DNA from: Symsagittifera roscoffensis
Lineage: Eukaryota > Xenacoelomorpha > Acoela > Convolutidae
Assembly: GCF_963678635.1 (NCBI RefSeq)
Contig: NC_087067.1
Span: forward strand, 50,832,233-50,896,232
Direction of reading: 5' to 3'
DNA: 64,000 bases
This document shows positions 1-10,069 of this stretch, one piece after another (position 1 is the first letter of the stretch; every line of letters begins with the position of its first letter). A program made the position numbers and the translations under genes. The notes beneath the pieces were generated by a model. It ran no database searches, was not told where the DNA came from, and was given only the letters and a program-made list of their open reading frames with translations.

Positions 1-1433
1 TCTACATTGTTATGTTCTTCGTTATATGTGTTCTGTCTTGTTGCTATTTTTGTGTTGTATTCTTTTATTTGTGCGTCTAAAAGAATTTTGTTTATTGATG
101 ATGAAAAAATTCCAAAAAATCCTGCAAATAGTATGCGTGCTACACTTGCTTGTCTATTTACTTGTGTGTGTATAGCGCATGTATTATAGATTCCTTTTAA
201 AAGTGAAAAAAGAAATCCTATAAAGTTAAACATTGCGTATAAAATAGTTAATTTTTCTAAGATGTAATAGGGCCATCCTAGAAAATCAAGAATTTCATTT
301 TTGAGTGTAACAAAGCTAAAAATATTTATAGGTGAGATATCTTGTGGTCGGTATTTTTCACCGTTTAGATATATATAGTCTTTAATGTCTTTAAAATATC
401 CGCTATAGTCTTGTGTATAAATATCTGCAAATCCTGCGGTTTCGGCAAGTTTGCGTAAGTTTTGGTCAATTGATTGTCTTTGTATAGTGTCCATTTGTGT
501 TAATAATTCTTGGAATTGTTGTGTTCTAATGTGATGTTGGATATCGGATTTTGAATATATTCCAATTGATTGTAGGTCAATATTTGGGTTTCGAGCAATA
601 GCTCTAATGCTTTCAGGTGAAAATTTTTTGAGTGATTGCATTAATGTGGGATATGGGGTAAGAAGATAATATTTATCTTCATCAGGGTTCAGTTGTACTA
701 CATTGTGGCTATTTTCTGATCCACATGGGACTGCGGTATCCCAGAAATAGGTTCGTCTTGAAAGTGTGTCAACGAAATGTACTTTATTCTTATAAAAGAT
801 AGGGATTCTTTTATAGCATCGTTTATCTTCAAAAACACATAGTGGTGATACTTTTTTGGTACAGGTATAAAACCATAAAATGTTTCCTTCATAGTCTAAA
901 AAATTTGATCTATTTCCTGATAGTAAATATCCTGCGTAGGGTATTTTTAATACTGCTAGTGCAAGTGATTGTAGGATTTGTGTCCTTTCTAATTCGCATA
1001 GTTGGTGAAGTGTTTCTAATTCAGAGAGTGACATTTCTTGAAAAATTCGGCTAATTGTGTAGTCTAATTTCATATCTAAGTGAATATCATAGTGGATATT
1101 ATCGAAATATGTACTATTCATTAGTGATAGTTTTTGTAAACGTGTGCTTCTAGTGTCATGGGGCTTTAGATGTCCACCAGGTTGACCTTTACTTTTTTGA
1201 AAATTAACTGGTATATATGATGTTCCTTCGTTTATAGGGTGACTTGTGGCGTATGGGTCGATTTTTACTTTTCCAGTGGTCATGTCGAATCCTTTTTCGT
1301 ATTCAACTAATATTTCGGAGTATTGTGTTTTGTGAAGTGGATTTCTGTATTTACATGCAAGTTCTGTTTCTTGATATATTTGAAAACGTGTCAATTTATT
1401 TTCTATATTGTGTATGTTTCTAAAATTAGAACT
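1..1433 (-). pseudogene. env: Env-like glycoprotein, C-terminal part, open to the window edge (copy A)
   Basis: After the stop at 1434 the same frame is open all the way to position 1, about 475 codons, so the gene continues outside the window. Visible features are a Cys-rich segment near 690-850 (CVFEDKRCYKRIP and WDTAVPC), an amphipathic heptad-like region around 450-600, and a strongly hydrophobic segment near 180-260 (LTILYAMFNFIGFLFSLL) that would be the membrane anchor. It is followed by a second hydrophobic stretch (ILFAGFFGIFSSS) and a polar cytoplasmic tail. Entry and fusion are the family role. This copy is broken. Confidence 0.7.
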
Positions 1434-1709
1434 TTATTTTCGTGATGGATTTACTTTTTCATATGGAATTGATTGTATAAAATATTTTTCGTGAAATTTT
1501 ATCATACGAGCGTGTATTTTTGCTACTTGAAATGTTGTACATGTGTCTTCGGGGAACCAAACAATTGTTGCTTGTGTTCGTGTTGTAGGGTCACAATAGC
1601 CTTGATCGTTTTTACAAGGTAATCTAATTCCTTGATAGATCATTGTGTTGTCAGATAAATCGCGTGTGAGTTGTATTTTTTCGAGTTGTATTTTCCAATC
1701 GAAAAACAT
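1434..1709 (-). pseudogene. env: Env-like glycoprotein, middle part (copy A)
   Basis: The 91-codon frame (MFFDWKIQLEKIQL and on) has cysteines at RLPCKND, GYCDPTT and DTCTTF and ends at a TAA at 1434. The downstream frame continues unchanged after that stop, so the break is a single nonsense change, and copy B has CAA there. The equivalent in copy B is at 48732-48986. It belongs to the ectodomain. Exact domain identity is not known. Confidence 0.65.
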
Positions 1710-1906
1710 TATTTCTTGATATCCTTTATTTTTCGTGTCTGCTTTGCAGTTTGATGGGTTATTTATACCAATATGTGGTATCCAGTGTTTATCGTGTATG
1801 TCATAAGTTAATCTTCCGTGTGCGCCGTTGTATGGGTATTTTTCATCTAATTTTATATGTCCTTGATATCTTTCAAGTTCTGCTTGATGTACAGAATCTG
1901 AAAAAC

Positions 1907-2371
1907 TTAGAAATATACTAACTTTCTATCTGCGTTTTTATTTCTTGTGATGTTTAGTCGGAGTAACTCGTTTTTACAATCTTCGGGATTGAGATGTAAA
2001 AGTCCTTCGATATTACTCTGGTAGAATGATTCGTGGTCAAGTCGGTTTTTATTTCCATTTGAGACTTGTGAACAATGTACTTTCTTTTCAGAAAATGTTG
2101 CTGTGAATTTATATCCTATAACTGTTGTTGCTCGGGCTTTTGAATAAAGTGTCGCTATTACATTTGTAGTTTCTATAGCTTGTGGTTCTGTTTCGCATTG
2201 TGATACTTGATTTATTGCATATTTGTGTAGTATTTTTTGTTCATTTTCTTCACAATCGTAATGTGTTACTAATAAATCTTGGGGTCCTGTGCGGGGGGAA
2301 GGGTTTATGTTCTGATTGGAGATTACTAGAAAAAAGAGTTGGAGAAAAATTAATATTTTTAGAATATACAT
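1907..2371 (-). pseudogene. env: Env-like glycoprotein, N-terminal part (copy A)
   Basis: It begins MYILKILIFLQLFFLVIS, a good signal peptide, followed by a mature region with several Cys residues (HYDCEE, SQCETEP, KKVHCSQV). The stop at 1907 is copy-specific, since copy B lacks it. It is the ectodomain start of a type-I fusion-type glycoprotein. The arrangement of early cysteines recalls envelope proteins shared by invertebrate retroelements and some arthropod negative-strand RNA viruses (chuvirus-like), but that relationship is only suspected. A short stretch (about 1720-1900) continues in another frame to the next piece. Confidence 0.65.
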
Positions 2372-3504
2372 GTGTATGATAATCCTGAGTATGGGTTATA
2401 AAATGTGATGTAACCAATTGTCTTTTTGGTATATCTGTCGTATTTGTATATTACTTCAGTTGTTATAATTGGTGGTGGTAGTGATTGAGCTGTTATATTT
2501 GATTTGGTGGGTTTAATGGGTAGGGATGTTGAGTAATGTTGTTTAGTTTAACCGTGATTTCAAATTTTAATTGTAGACTATTTTGTTGGAGTATTTGGAT
2601 GTTATGATCACGAATGTCTTCGTGGATGTCTTGTCTATATTGTAGTCTATTTAGTGCCCAGTTGTGGAGTCGGTTACTTTCTGGGTGTTGTCCAAATAAT
2701 GGTGGAGGTGCTGTGAATGTATTCCAGTCTAGTCTTAAAGGAATATTTGTTAATGATTGTTCTCGATATCTAGCGTCGAGGTTATTTGGGAAATTTAAGT
2801 TAAAAGGCGTTGGTGAAATCTGACTTATTGATGGTGTTGAGGGTAGTGATAATGTTTCTGGTAGTCATGAGGATGTTGTTGTATCCGTAGAAATATCTAT
2901 TGGATCATTGATTAAATTTGGTTCACGTTGTGTGAATGAATGTGTTGTCCAATATGGTAGTCGTGATGTTTGGTTTGTGGGGTTAAAGGGATTTTCACGT
3001 ATTTGTTCAGATGTTGGTGTTGAACCTAAACAATCTGAGGGTAGGCTTGAGGTGCTACGTTGTGAAAGAAGCGTAGGGGTTTCTGGTAATATACCAATGG
3101 GGTTTTCTGGAGTACTTAGTGATGGGGATTGAGGTATATCAAAATGAACTCGGGGAGTTTGAAAATTTCTGTTTCGTCTAGGATGTATAATTTGTCTATT
3201 TATTTCGACTGTATTTTGATTTTGGCTAGGATTTCGTATTCTACTTAATTCTTGTGGTAGTGTTGGGTATAAGTTTTATGATGGTTCGCTTAGAGGTGCT
3301 TGTCGTTGAACTGGTTCTAGTGGTTCAGATAAGCGAGCGTGTCGTTCTTCAAAGGTATATGGGTTATCTTGAAAGGAAATTCGTGTAGATGTTTGGGGGT
3401 TTTGGGTAGTTGAAGGTGGTGTTGGGTTATCTTGGGATGATGTCGGTGAAGACTGACTGTGTGATTGTTGGTTAGCAATTTTTGATGGTTTTTTATTTAT
3501 TCTT
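2372..3504 (-). pseudogene. Pro/Ser/Thr-rich ORF upstream of env (copy A)
   Basis: The minus strand is largely open in one protein-like frame rich in Pro, Ser, Thr, Gln and Asn, with at least two in-frame stops: TAA near 3277, where copy B has a Tyr codon, and TGA near 2865 beside a small insertion. Copy B's counterpart is at 46990-48106. The composition suggests a disordered, possibly glycosylated or phosphorylated protein, or a long N-terminal extension of env. No conserved domain is recognised. The last ~60 codons before the env signal peptide include QHPYPLNPPNITAQSLPPP, which is conserved in copy B. Confidence 0.45.
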
Positions 3505-3693
3505 TTAGTGGAAAAATTTATGTTTATTATAGTATTCTTCTAGAAAAAGAATTAGGAGGATTGTTGCTAGGGCGAATGTGATGATTGCTTTCTTTATACA
3601 TTTGCATATTGTCAAGGTGAGGGATGATAGAAATGTTATAAAAATTACAAATAGTAAAAAAATATCTGTTCTACTAAAAATGGTTCGTATCAC
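3505..3693 (-). CDS. Small membrane ORF Z (copy A)
   Basis: A 62-codon frame has two hydrophobic helices (FLLFVIFITFLSSLTLTI, and AIITFALATILLILFLEEYY) separated by a short Cys/Lys turn. In copy A the initiator is GTG, overlapping the TGA of ORF Y as GTGA. In copy B the same site is ATG (46790), giving an ATGA overlap, so ATG is probably ancestral. The family is not recognised. The pattern suggests a two-pass membrane hairpin expressed by coupled reinitiation or by splicing. Confidence 0.4.
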   Translation of the reverse strand: MIRTIFSRTDIFLLFVIFITFLSSLTLTICKCIKKAIITFALATILLILFLEEYYNKHKFFH

Positions 3694-3920
3694 TTAGATA
3701 AGTTTTGTGAATCGTACCTGTGGATATAGTCAATAGCTTTTGAAAGTTGGAGGTATAGTTCAAATATGGAATAGAAAATTAAAAAAATATTGCAAAAAAT
3801 GATTAAAATTATTACAAAAGATTCAAAGGTATCAAAAAGAAATATGATTAAAAGTTTAAATATCGTTAAACAGTTAATGAGAATGTTAAGAATTATGTTG
3901 ACTGGTCGAGAGAAGAGCAT
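3690..3920 (-). CDS. Small membrane ORF Y (copy A)
   Basis: A 76-codon frame (MLFSRPVNIILNILINCL and on) is almost entirely hydrophobic from residue 8 to 60, enough for two membrane-spanning helices, with a short polar C-terminus. It overlaps both neighbours: 28 nt with ORF X, and a 4-nt stop/start overlap with ORF Z. A CACAG/GTACGA donor-like sequence lies near its 3' end and is also present in copy B as CACAG/GTATGG. Small transmembrane ORFs have been described downstream of pol in some invertebrate LTR elements. A viroporin-like or envelope-accessory role is only inference. Confidence 0.4.
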   Translation of the reverse strand: MLFSRPVNIILNILINCLTIFKLLIIFLFDTFESFVIILIIFCNIFLIFYSIFELYLQLSKAIDYIHRYDSQNLSK

Positions 3921-4090
3921 TTAAGAAATGGCTTCTCGATCGAATATTTTTTGTTGTTTGAGGCAATTTTCAAGTGTGGTCGAATTATTAATTGATTTTT
4001 TGACAAGTGGGTTGAGTTTTGTGAAAAATTGTTGGGGGCAATTTTTATGGTGAACGGGAGGTCTTCTTTTTCTTTATTTTTATTTGTCAA
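3893..4090 (-). CDS. Small ORF X between pol and env (copy A)
   Basis: A 65-codon frame starts MTNKNKEKEDLP and is hydrophilic, with no membrane segment and no recognised family. It overlaps the start of the next ORF by 28 nt in a different frame. It may be a genuine accessory ORF or simply the open leader for ORF Y. Copy B's equivalent near 46395-46580 is interrupted. Confidence 0.3.
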   Translation of the reverse strand: MTNKNKEKEDLPFTIKIAPNNFSQNSTHLSKNQLIIRPHLKIASNNKKYSIEKPFLKCSSLDQST

Positions 4091-4539
4091 ATGATCTGGA
4101 GTATTTTTGAGATTTTTATACTTTAGGCTAATTAAAATGGTCGTTCTTTTACTTTAGGCTAATTTAACATATTTGTTTTGGGGGGTATTTGAGTTCAGAG
4201 TTGGGGAAATATTGTTGATCTTTGGGTTATTAGATAAGGGAGGGTTATGATATTATGGTGATATTTATTTTAGTTGTCAAGTTGGAGTGGTTTGCTTATT
4301 TTTGACATGTAGGTCGCAAAGTTATAGTTATAAATATGCCTGGAATTTCAATATCGTTCGTCTAGTTGATTTGTGCTAGAGTTAGAGAAGGTGACGGATT
4401 GGATGAATCCTATTGGCTAATTATGAACTAGAGTCGCTGCGTGTTTGTCAGCATGTTATTTTGAAAAATGAAAGTTCAAAATATTTCAGAGGTGCAAAGA
4501 TTATGAAATATAAAATTAAAGCTGTTTTTGAAATTCGAC
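4091..4539 (-). other. Non-coding gap between pol and the small ORFs (copy A)
   Basis: No open frame of note is present. On the minus strand it contains a run of six C near 4180, which corresponds to a 20-C run in copy B, followed by two TTAGCCTAAA direct repeats. It may hold splice signals for a downstream env message, but none is convincing. Confidence 0.4.
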
Positions 4540-5322
4540 TTACTTTAATATTTTAGATTGTGGGATGAATGTTTTATAGTTTTTACGTGGTTGATTTCTA
4601 AGTCGTGATGACTCTCTATGTTCTGATTTGTCGATTTGTTCTTGGGGTATTATTTTTTCTGTCAATTTTCTATTTTTTCTTTCTTTTTGAGGTACATTTT
4701 GATCTAGCTTTTTTGTATTGTTTTTCGTTTTAGTTGATTTTTTATTTTGGTTTTCGAGATGAATGTCATGTTGTTCCTTTTTATTCTCCGTATGTGGGTT
4801 CTTTTGAATAACTTTTAAACCTGTGAAAGAATATAATTGAGTTAGTTCGCGTAGTGCGTATTCTTTTGGGTAATAGGGTAATAGGTTGTTTCGATGTTGA
4901 ACAATTTCTTTTTGGTCTGAGTCGGTGATTTTATATGTGACATCAGTGGGTTTGGCAATTATTTGGTATGGTCCTTTACGAAGGGGTTGTAATTTTTTAG
5001 AAATTCCTTTTTGAGTGTTAAAATTGGATATTAAAACAAATGTTCCAATTTTTAAATCGGAGGCTGGTGTAAAGCGTGAATTTATTTGTTCATTAATGTT
5101 TTGCCTTTGTAACAACTTTTTTGTTACTTTTTGGTAAATTTCATTGTATTTTTTATCTCTGTTTAAAATCCATTCGGTGTGTGTACCGGAGGCTAATTTA
5201 AGAATTTGTGGGTGATGAAAATGATCTTCATCGTGTGTGTGTAAAGGTAGGTTATAACAAATTGAGTCTTTATTCGGTTGACAATGACTTTGTGCATTTT
5301 TATGAGAGTTTGCTTTAAACAT
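4540..5322 (-). CDS. int: Integrase C-terminal domain with GPY/F module (copy A)
   Basis: A 260-residue frame is lysine-rich and ends at 4540. Around residue 120 it contains QPLRKGPYQIIAKPTDVTYK, the GPY/F module that follows the integrase core in many Ty3/gypsy elements and vertebrate retroviruses. After it come RHRNNLLPYYP-type residues and a long charged tail (KNTKKLDQN, PQKERKNRK) of unknown function. The first ~20 residues are in the frame that follows the core but are separated from it by the break near 5340. Copy B has the same module at 45037-45624. Confidence 0.82.
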   Translation of the reverse strand: MFKANSHKNAQSHCQPNKDSICYNLPLHTHDEDHFHHPQILKLASGTHTEWILNRDKKYNEIYQKVTKKLLQRQNINEQINSRFTPASDLKIGTFVLISNFNTQKGISKKLQPLRKGPYQIIAKPTDVTYKITDSDQKEIVQHRNNLLPYYPKEYALRELTQLYSFTGLKVIQKNPHTENKKEQHDIHLENQNKKSTKTKNNTKKLDQNVPQKERKNRKLTEKIIPQEQIDKSEHRESSRLRNQPRKNYKTFIPQSKILK

Positions 5323-5819
5323 AATTGGTTTGCGTGGTTTTTGATTAAAACCATTTCATATAGTGACATTCCTAGAGTTGTCGTGATTTGTGAATTATAT
5401 GCTAAGGGAACTAATTTTACATCTGCTGACCATTCGGTGTATCTTGTATCATTTCCATTGATGATACATCTAAGATATTCTTGTAGTGAACGGTTCATAC
5501 CTTCGACTAAGCCGTTTGTCCAAGGTGCGTGAGATGTACGTGGTTTGTGTTTGATGTTATATAAATGACATAGTGTGATGATTTCATTATTTATGAATTC
5601 CGTACCGTTGTCTCTAACTAAAATTTCTGGTAGTCCGAATTTGGCTATCCAGTGTTCGTAAAGTGTTGTGTAAGCGTAATAAGCGTTACAATGTGGTACT
5701 GGGTTAAGTGCTACATAATGTGGAAATGCGTCAACAATTACCATAATGTAGGAGTTTCCTTCGGATGATGGTGAAATTGGTCCTTTTGTATCAAATGAAA
5801 TACGGTGGTTAAAGTACAA
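5193..5819 (-). CDS. int: Integrase catalytic core (copy A)
   Basis: All three acidic residues are visible: Asp in ISFDTKGP, Asp in VRDNGTEF and Glu in NGLVEGMNR, with 35 residues between the last two (DD35E). The HAPWTNG stretch just before the Glu is typical of retrotransposon integrases. The frame is open further upstream than its nominal start. The last ~60 residues are out of frame with the C-terminal domain: a shift lies near 5330-5360, after the LYEMV segment. The core carries out 3'-end processing and strand transfer of the cDNA. Confidence 0.85.
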   Translation of the reverse strand: MYFNHRISFDTKGPISPSSEGNSYIMVIVDAFPHYVALNPVPHCNAYYAYTTLYEHWIAKFGLPEILVRDNGTEFINNEIITLCHLYNIKHKPRTSHAPWTNGLVEGMNRSLQEYLRCIINGNDTRYTEWSADVKLVPLAYNSQITTTLGMSLYEMVLIKNHANQLCLKQTLIKMHKVIVNRIKTQFVITYLYTHTMKIIFITHKFLN

Positions 5820-5991
5820 ACTTTGTCCTTTAAAATCCTGTTTTTGTGCTATTTGTTTTTGATTTGGATAAGGTTTATTTAGCTGACATACTATACAATC
5901 ATTGCATAGTACTTTTATCCAAATTGGTGCATTTGGAAAATAAAAGTTTTGTATGAAATTTGAATATGTTTTCTCTGATCCAGAGTGTCCT

Positions 5992-6246
5992 TTAATGTTT
6001 TGTGTTATGTGTATTAAAAGCTATGAGAATCATACTTAAAGGGAGACAGGGAACTGTAGATTCATTTAATTGGTATTCTAGAAGGTCTGTGTTTTCATTA
6101 ATTGTTGTATTTTTAAATTTTCGAAAATATCGGAGGAGTGTTTTATTTCCTAAAATAGTTGTATCTGCCTTTACGGGTTTAGTTTTATATTTGTGCCATG
6201 ATTTTAGTTGTCTAATTATTGGGTCAAGATTTTGATATTGTTTCAA
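5992..6246 (-). pseudogene. int: Integrase N-terminal part (copy A)
   Basis: The frame (KQYQNLDPIIRQLKSWHKY and on) holds the region leading to the zinc-binding HHCC domain. It breaks near 6010-6020 by one base. The sequence then continues in another frame with the GHSGSEKTYS segment and the CNDCIVC cysteine pair before the catalytic core. The HHCC domain multimerises integrase and binds LTR ends. Copy B keeps the same region in one frame at 44435-44722, confirming the shift as copy-specific. Confidence 0.75.
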
Positions 6247-6353
6247 AGTATTAATTGTAATGTTATCTGTTGGGGGGAGAAAAATGTTTTCAATTTCTAA
6301 TTTAGATAAAGGAATTGTATCAAGTGGGTCATGGAGGTTAAAAACTTGATTTA

Positions 6354-8780
6354 TTATTTTGAATCGTTTGTTTGTGGTCCTGATAAATTTATTTTATCAG
6401 TTAGATTTTCTTTTTCAATTAACGGAAAAAGGTGTTTTTTATGCGGGTGTTGTTTTACTCTTTTTTGTTGGGTGTTATTTTTTATCCATTGTGAATATGG
6501 AATTGGTTTAAAAGTTGATGTTCCAAGTAGATCAACTTCGTAGTGGTTATTTTGGCAATCTAAATAAAGTGGGAAGTGTTGTAGATTATTTATCTGTGAT
6601 TGTTCAACGTCAGTTTTTACTGCATATTTGCACTCTAGTCGGGGTGATGTTTCGTTTTCTGCAAGGTAAAATTTCATATTTTTGGGTATTTCAACTGTAG
6701 TTTTACGTGTAAGTAATTCAAGTGGTGTATTTCGACTTAAAGTGTCTGGTAATGCAAGATTCTTTTCTGCTGTCCAAGTTATATGTAAGTTTGGGAATTT
6801 CATTAGAATTAATTGAAATCTATAAACTCGGTGATTTGGATTGGATTTTTGTGTAAAGAGAAAAATGATTGGTTTGTGATCTGTGAAAAGAACTGTTGGA
6901 TGATTTGATCCAAGTATCAGAAATTCATATTCTGTTAGTGTATATATTATGGCTGTACATTCTCTCATTAGAGTTGAGATTCGTAGCTCTGCTTGAGTGA
7001 ATAATCGAGAATTTGATGATATAAGATTCATTTTGTTTGTACCATTGTGTGATTGTAATAATGCTGCGCCGATGCCAAAATTCGAAGCATCGCACATTGC
7101 ATAGAATGGTTGATTTGGATCTGGAATTGTATTCGAAATTTGTTCAGTTAAGAGTTTTTTAATTTCTTCAAATCGTGCTTGATGTTCTGTGTTCCATTCA
7201 AATTTATTTTGTTGTCTAAGTATATTATAGAATGGTCTTAGGTATAATTGCATTTTAGAGACATATTTGCTTAAAAAATTTAACATTCCAAGGAATTCTT
7301 GGATTTTCTTTTTGTTTGTTGGTGGTTGGAGCTTCTGAATAGCATCAATGCGTGATTTTAATGGAGTGATTGTTTTTCTTTCTATTTTGTGTCCTAAGAA
7401 TTTAACTCGTGTTAAAAAGAAGTGTGATTTATCGGGGGCGGCCTTCAGATTTTCGTTCTGAAGTATTTTGTGATAGTGTTCTAAAACATTGAACGTTTCT
7501 TCTTTTGTCTGTGATTGCATAAAAACATCGTCTAGATAGGTGATTGCATTTTTCTTGAGTATTAGTGGTCTAAAAATTTTGCTCATAAAAGCTGAAAATG
7601 CTGCTGGTCCTATGGATATTCCATAGAATAGGCGGTTGAATTCATATTGCTGATTTCCAATAACAAATTGTGTTAAGCGTCGCGATTGTTCATCTAGTGG
7701 CATTTGATTATATGCACTATTCATATCTGCGGTTGTAAAGTATTTTCCGTTTCTTTTTGTTAAAATAACTTGTATTGGTTCAATAGGCCAATTGCATTTT
7801 GATTCGTCTATTAGTGAATTAAGATATCTAGCGTCTAGAACTATTTTTAATGATTCTCCTTTTGCTAGGATGATAACAAGGTTGATAAATGTGTTACCTT
7901 TTGGTTGTTCTTCTTCGTTTACCGGTGATATAATTTTGTATTGTTCTAAAATATCGAGTAATCTGTTCACTTTATCGTATAAGTGAATTGGTACTTTACT
8001 TGCTCTTTGTTTTTTGAAAACTGCGTCAGGTTTTAATGGGAGATGTAGTGATGAACTGATTTTGCCAACATCAAATTTGGATGTTGCATAGACTGATGAA
8101 TATTTTATTAGCTGTTTGGCTAACTTATCAAATTCGTCTTGTGTTATTTGTGAATTTTGGAAGTTAAACATTGTTAAAAATTTCTGTTGATTCTCTGTAT
8201 AGTTATTTATGTTGAATGTAGGTTTGAAATATGGGGTTTTTGTGAAATAATCTGTGTTTTTTTTTTCATTACTTATTATATTATTTATGGATAATTCTTC
8301 ATTAAGAATTGTGGATTGACAAATATCTAATAATTGGAGTATATTATTTACGCGGTATGCTTTTTCGTGTATTGGTGATATCGTAGCGTTGGTTTTGCAA
8401 TATCCTAAAAGTCCTAAAGGTAATGTTACTTGATAGGATGTATTGTTGTATACATGTAACGAAATAATATCTGAATTCGAGTTTTTCAAATATTTTATGG
8501 ATGGAATTGTGATTTTGAAAAACTTATGGATAGGTTTGAATTCAAAGTCTGACATATAGAGTTGTTGTTTATTTTGTTTTTTTTTATCATATTGGTGAAC
8601 TTGTTTTATTGAAAAATTATATATGTTTCCTGATAGTGGTTTCAGGTGTTTTCTTTGTTGGTTATATATTGGATAAAATTTTGAAAAAAATGGTGGTTGT
8701 TTATTTAATCTTTGAAAAAATGTTAGGGATGTGTCGTTTGTTTTTGTGTATTTATCTTTGATTAGTATTTTACTATTCAA
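6354..8780 (-). CDS. pol: Pol: reverse transcriptase and RNase H (copy A)
   Basis: This is the longest intact frame of the copy, 808 codons, and it has no ATG at its start because it continues from the protease. RT spans roughly residues 250-450: VLDARYLN, TADMNSAYNQMPL (catalytic Asp), FNRLFYGISIGPAAFSAFM, the YLDD active site and FLGHKI. RNase H follows, with CDASNFGIGAALL, an RECTAIIY helix and FTDHKPI supplying the acidic residues. It ends with a ~150-residue linker toward the integrase, stopping at 6354 where copy B has no stop at that point. RT and RNase H make the cDNA. This domain set looks catalytically complete, in contrast to copy B. Confidence 0.9.
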   Translation of the reverse strand: MNSKILIKDKYTKTNDTSLTFFQRLNKQPPFFSKFYPIYNQQRKHLKPLSGNIYNFSIKQVHQYDKKKQNKQQLYMSDFEFKPIHKFFKITIPSIKYLKNSNSDIISLHVYNNTSYQVTLPLGLLGYCKTNATISPIHEKAYRVNNILQLLDICQSTILNEELSINNIISNEKKNTDYFTKTPYFKPTFNINNYTENQQKFLTMFNFQNSQITQDEFDKLAKQLIKYSSVYATSKFDVGKISSSLHLPLKPDAVFKKQRASKVPIHLYDKVNRLLDILEQYKIISPVNEEEQPKGNTFINLVIILAKGESLKIVLDARYLNSLIDESKCNWPIEPIQVILTKRNGKYFTTADMNSAYNQMPLDEQSRRLTQFVIGNQQYEFNRLFYGISIGPAAFSAFMSKIFRPLILKKNAITYLDDVFMQSQTKEETFNVLEHYHKILQNENLKAAPDKSHFFLTRVKFLGHKIERKTITPLKSRIDAIQKLQPPTNKKKIQEFLGMLNFLSKYVSKMQLYLRPFYNILRQQNKFEWNTEHQARFEEIKKLLTEQISNTIPDPNQPFYAMCDASNFGIGAALLQSHNGTNKMNLISSNSRLFTQAELRISTLMRECTAIIYTLTEYEFLILGSNHPTVLFTDHKPIIFLFTQKSNPNHRVYRFQLILMKFPNLHITWTAEKNLALPDTLSRNTPLELLTRKTTVEIPKNMKFYLAENETSPRLECKYAVKTDVEQSQINNLQHFPLYLDCQNNHYEVDLLGTSTFKPIPYSQWIKNNTQQKRVKQHPHKKHLFPLIEKENLTDKINLSGPQTNDSK

Positions 8781-10069
8781 AATGCTGATTGTTGGTATAT
8801 ATTTAGAGATAAATGGTATTCCAATGATATTGTATTTAATATCAGTGATATGAAATATTTGTTTAAAACTTTATTTTGCTCTATTGTTCTTGTGGGGAGA
8901 AGAAATAATTGAATTTTTCCATAGTTTACCAATGTTGATCCTTGTGCTGTTGCTAGTTTACTGGAGGTTTCAAGAGGTTTTAGTTTCGGGTGTAATGTTT
9001 TTATCTCATTCCATGTGGGAATGTTTATTATGTTTGATTCTGCTCCTGAATCAGTTAAAAAATCAATTTCAAGATCTGGTGGTTGAAATTCTTTGTTTCT
9101 TGGACTTTCTAAAAGAAATGGTATTGTCCAAATTTTTTCTTTGGGTTGTTTTTTTTGTATATTTTGATAGATTTGATTTGTATTCAAGCATTTTGTTTTG
9201 TTATTTTCATTGGATTGATTTGTAGTGTTGATTTCGTTAGTTTCTTGTGCCGTTTGTGTGGAATGGATGGGTTCAATGTAATAATTGTGAAGGAGTTCTA
9301 ATTGATTTTCATATATATGTGATGAAAAAGGTTGTTCATATATAATACGTTCGTAGTCATTTTCGACTGCTATCATATTGATGGAGATAGTGTTTTCTGT
9401 ATCACTTTCTGAATCTGATGATCCACAGTTTATTTGATTTAGTAGTAGTTTGTCATTTACTGTGTCATCAATACCTGGGGGGTCTGATGTTGTTTCTGGA
9501 TTTGATTGTACGTGATTAATATGTCTTTGATGTTTAGGTGTACTACTTCTGTGGCGATTGTTAGAATTATTATAATGGTTATTATTTCTGTGTGGTGATT
9601 GGGAATAATTTCTATAACGATTATTATAACTTGAATGTCGATTTTGTGAATTGTTTCGTGATCTTTTTTGATAATTATCGTTTGTTCTGTTATAGTTTGA
9701 TCTGTTATATGAGTTATTCCTTGATCGATTGTTCGGGTAATTCTGATTTCGGTTGTTTGAATAACTTCTATTTCGATTATTGGAGTAGTTTCTATTTCTA
9801 TTATATGATGAATTTCGTGACTGATTGTTTGGATAGTATTTAATCCTTGATTGGGAATTAGATCTAGAAAAAAAATTGTGTTGTATTCGAATTTGATCTG
9901 GAGTAGTTATTTCGACTATTTGGTCTATTGTAATGATTTTGTGACGAATTTTGTGTATTTCTTCGTTCTGGTGATCTTCCTCTATAACTTGAGTTATATG
10001 GTGATTGAGTTCTCGTGTAATTGGTATTGTTCGGAAGTGGTTTTCCTGAACTTTTGTTGCTGTATACAT
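8777..10069 (-). pseudogene. pro: Gag tail plus aspartic protease (copy A)
   Basis: In the 430-codon frame the first ~60 residues are a frame-shadow of the nucleocapsid. The true frame runs from the Asn/Arg-rich tract onward through an acidic linker (SDSESDTEN region) to the retroviral aspartic protease. The catalytic motif is DSG in FLTDSGAESN around residue 340. The last ~35 residues are out of frame: a small deletion near 8870 separates the catalytic half from the GIPFISK segment, which is the expected second hydrophobic loop and sits in the RT frame. The protease would cleave Gag-Pol. Copy B keeps DSG in IDSGAESN but has its own stops. Confidence 0.8.
9555..9850 (-). repeat. Asn/Arg/Ser-rich coding minisatellite
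   Basis: The minus strand shows tandem ~24-27-bp degenerate units encoding NRNRNYSN-like repeats between the nucleocapsid and the protease. Copy B has the same stretch at 40560-41060. Such basic disordered tracts may assist RNA binding. Confidence 0.7.

Noticed and set aside
8777..8780. Stop/start overlap between protease and RT frames in copy A as translational coupling
   Set aside because: The start is TTG and the RT frame is open upstream. The two frames are one polyprotein split by an indel near 8870.
9864..9880. Poly-T slippery run at a gag-pol frame change in copy A as programmed frameshifting
   Set aside because: Copy B reads through the same place in one frame without the long run, so an indel in copy A is the better explanation.
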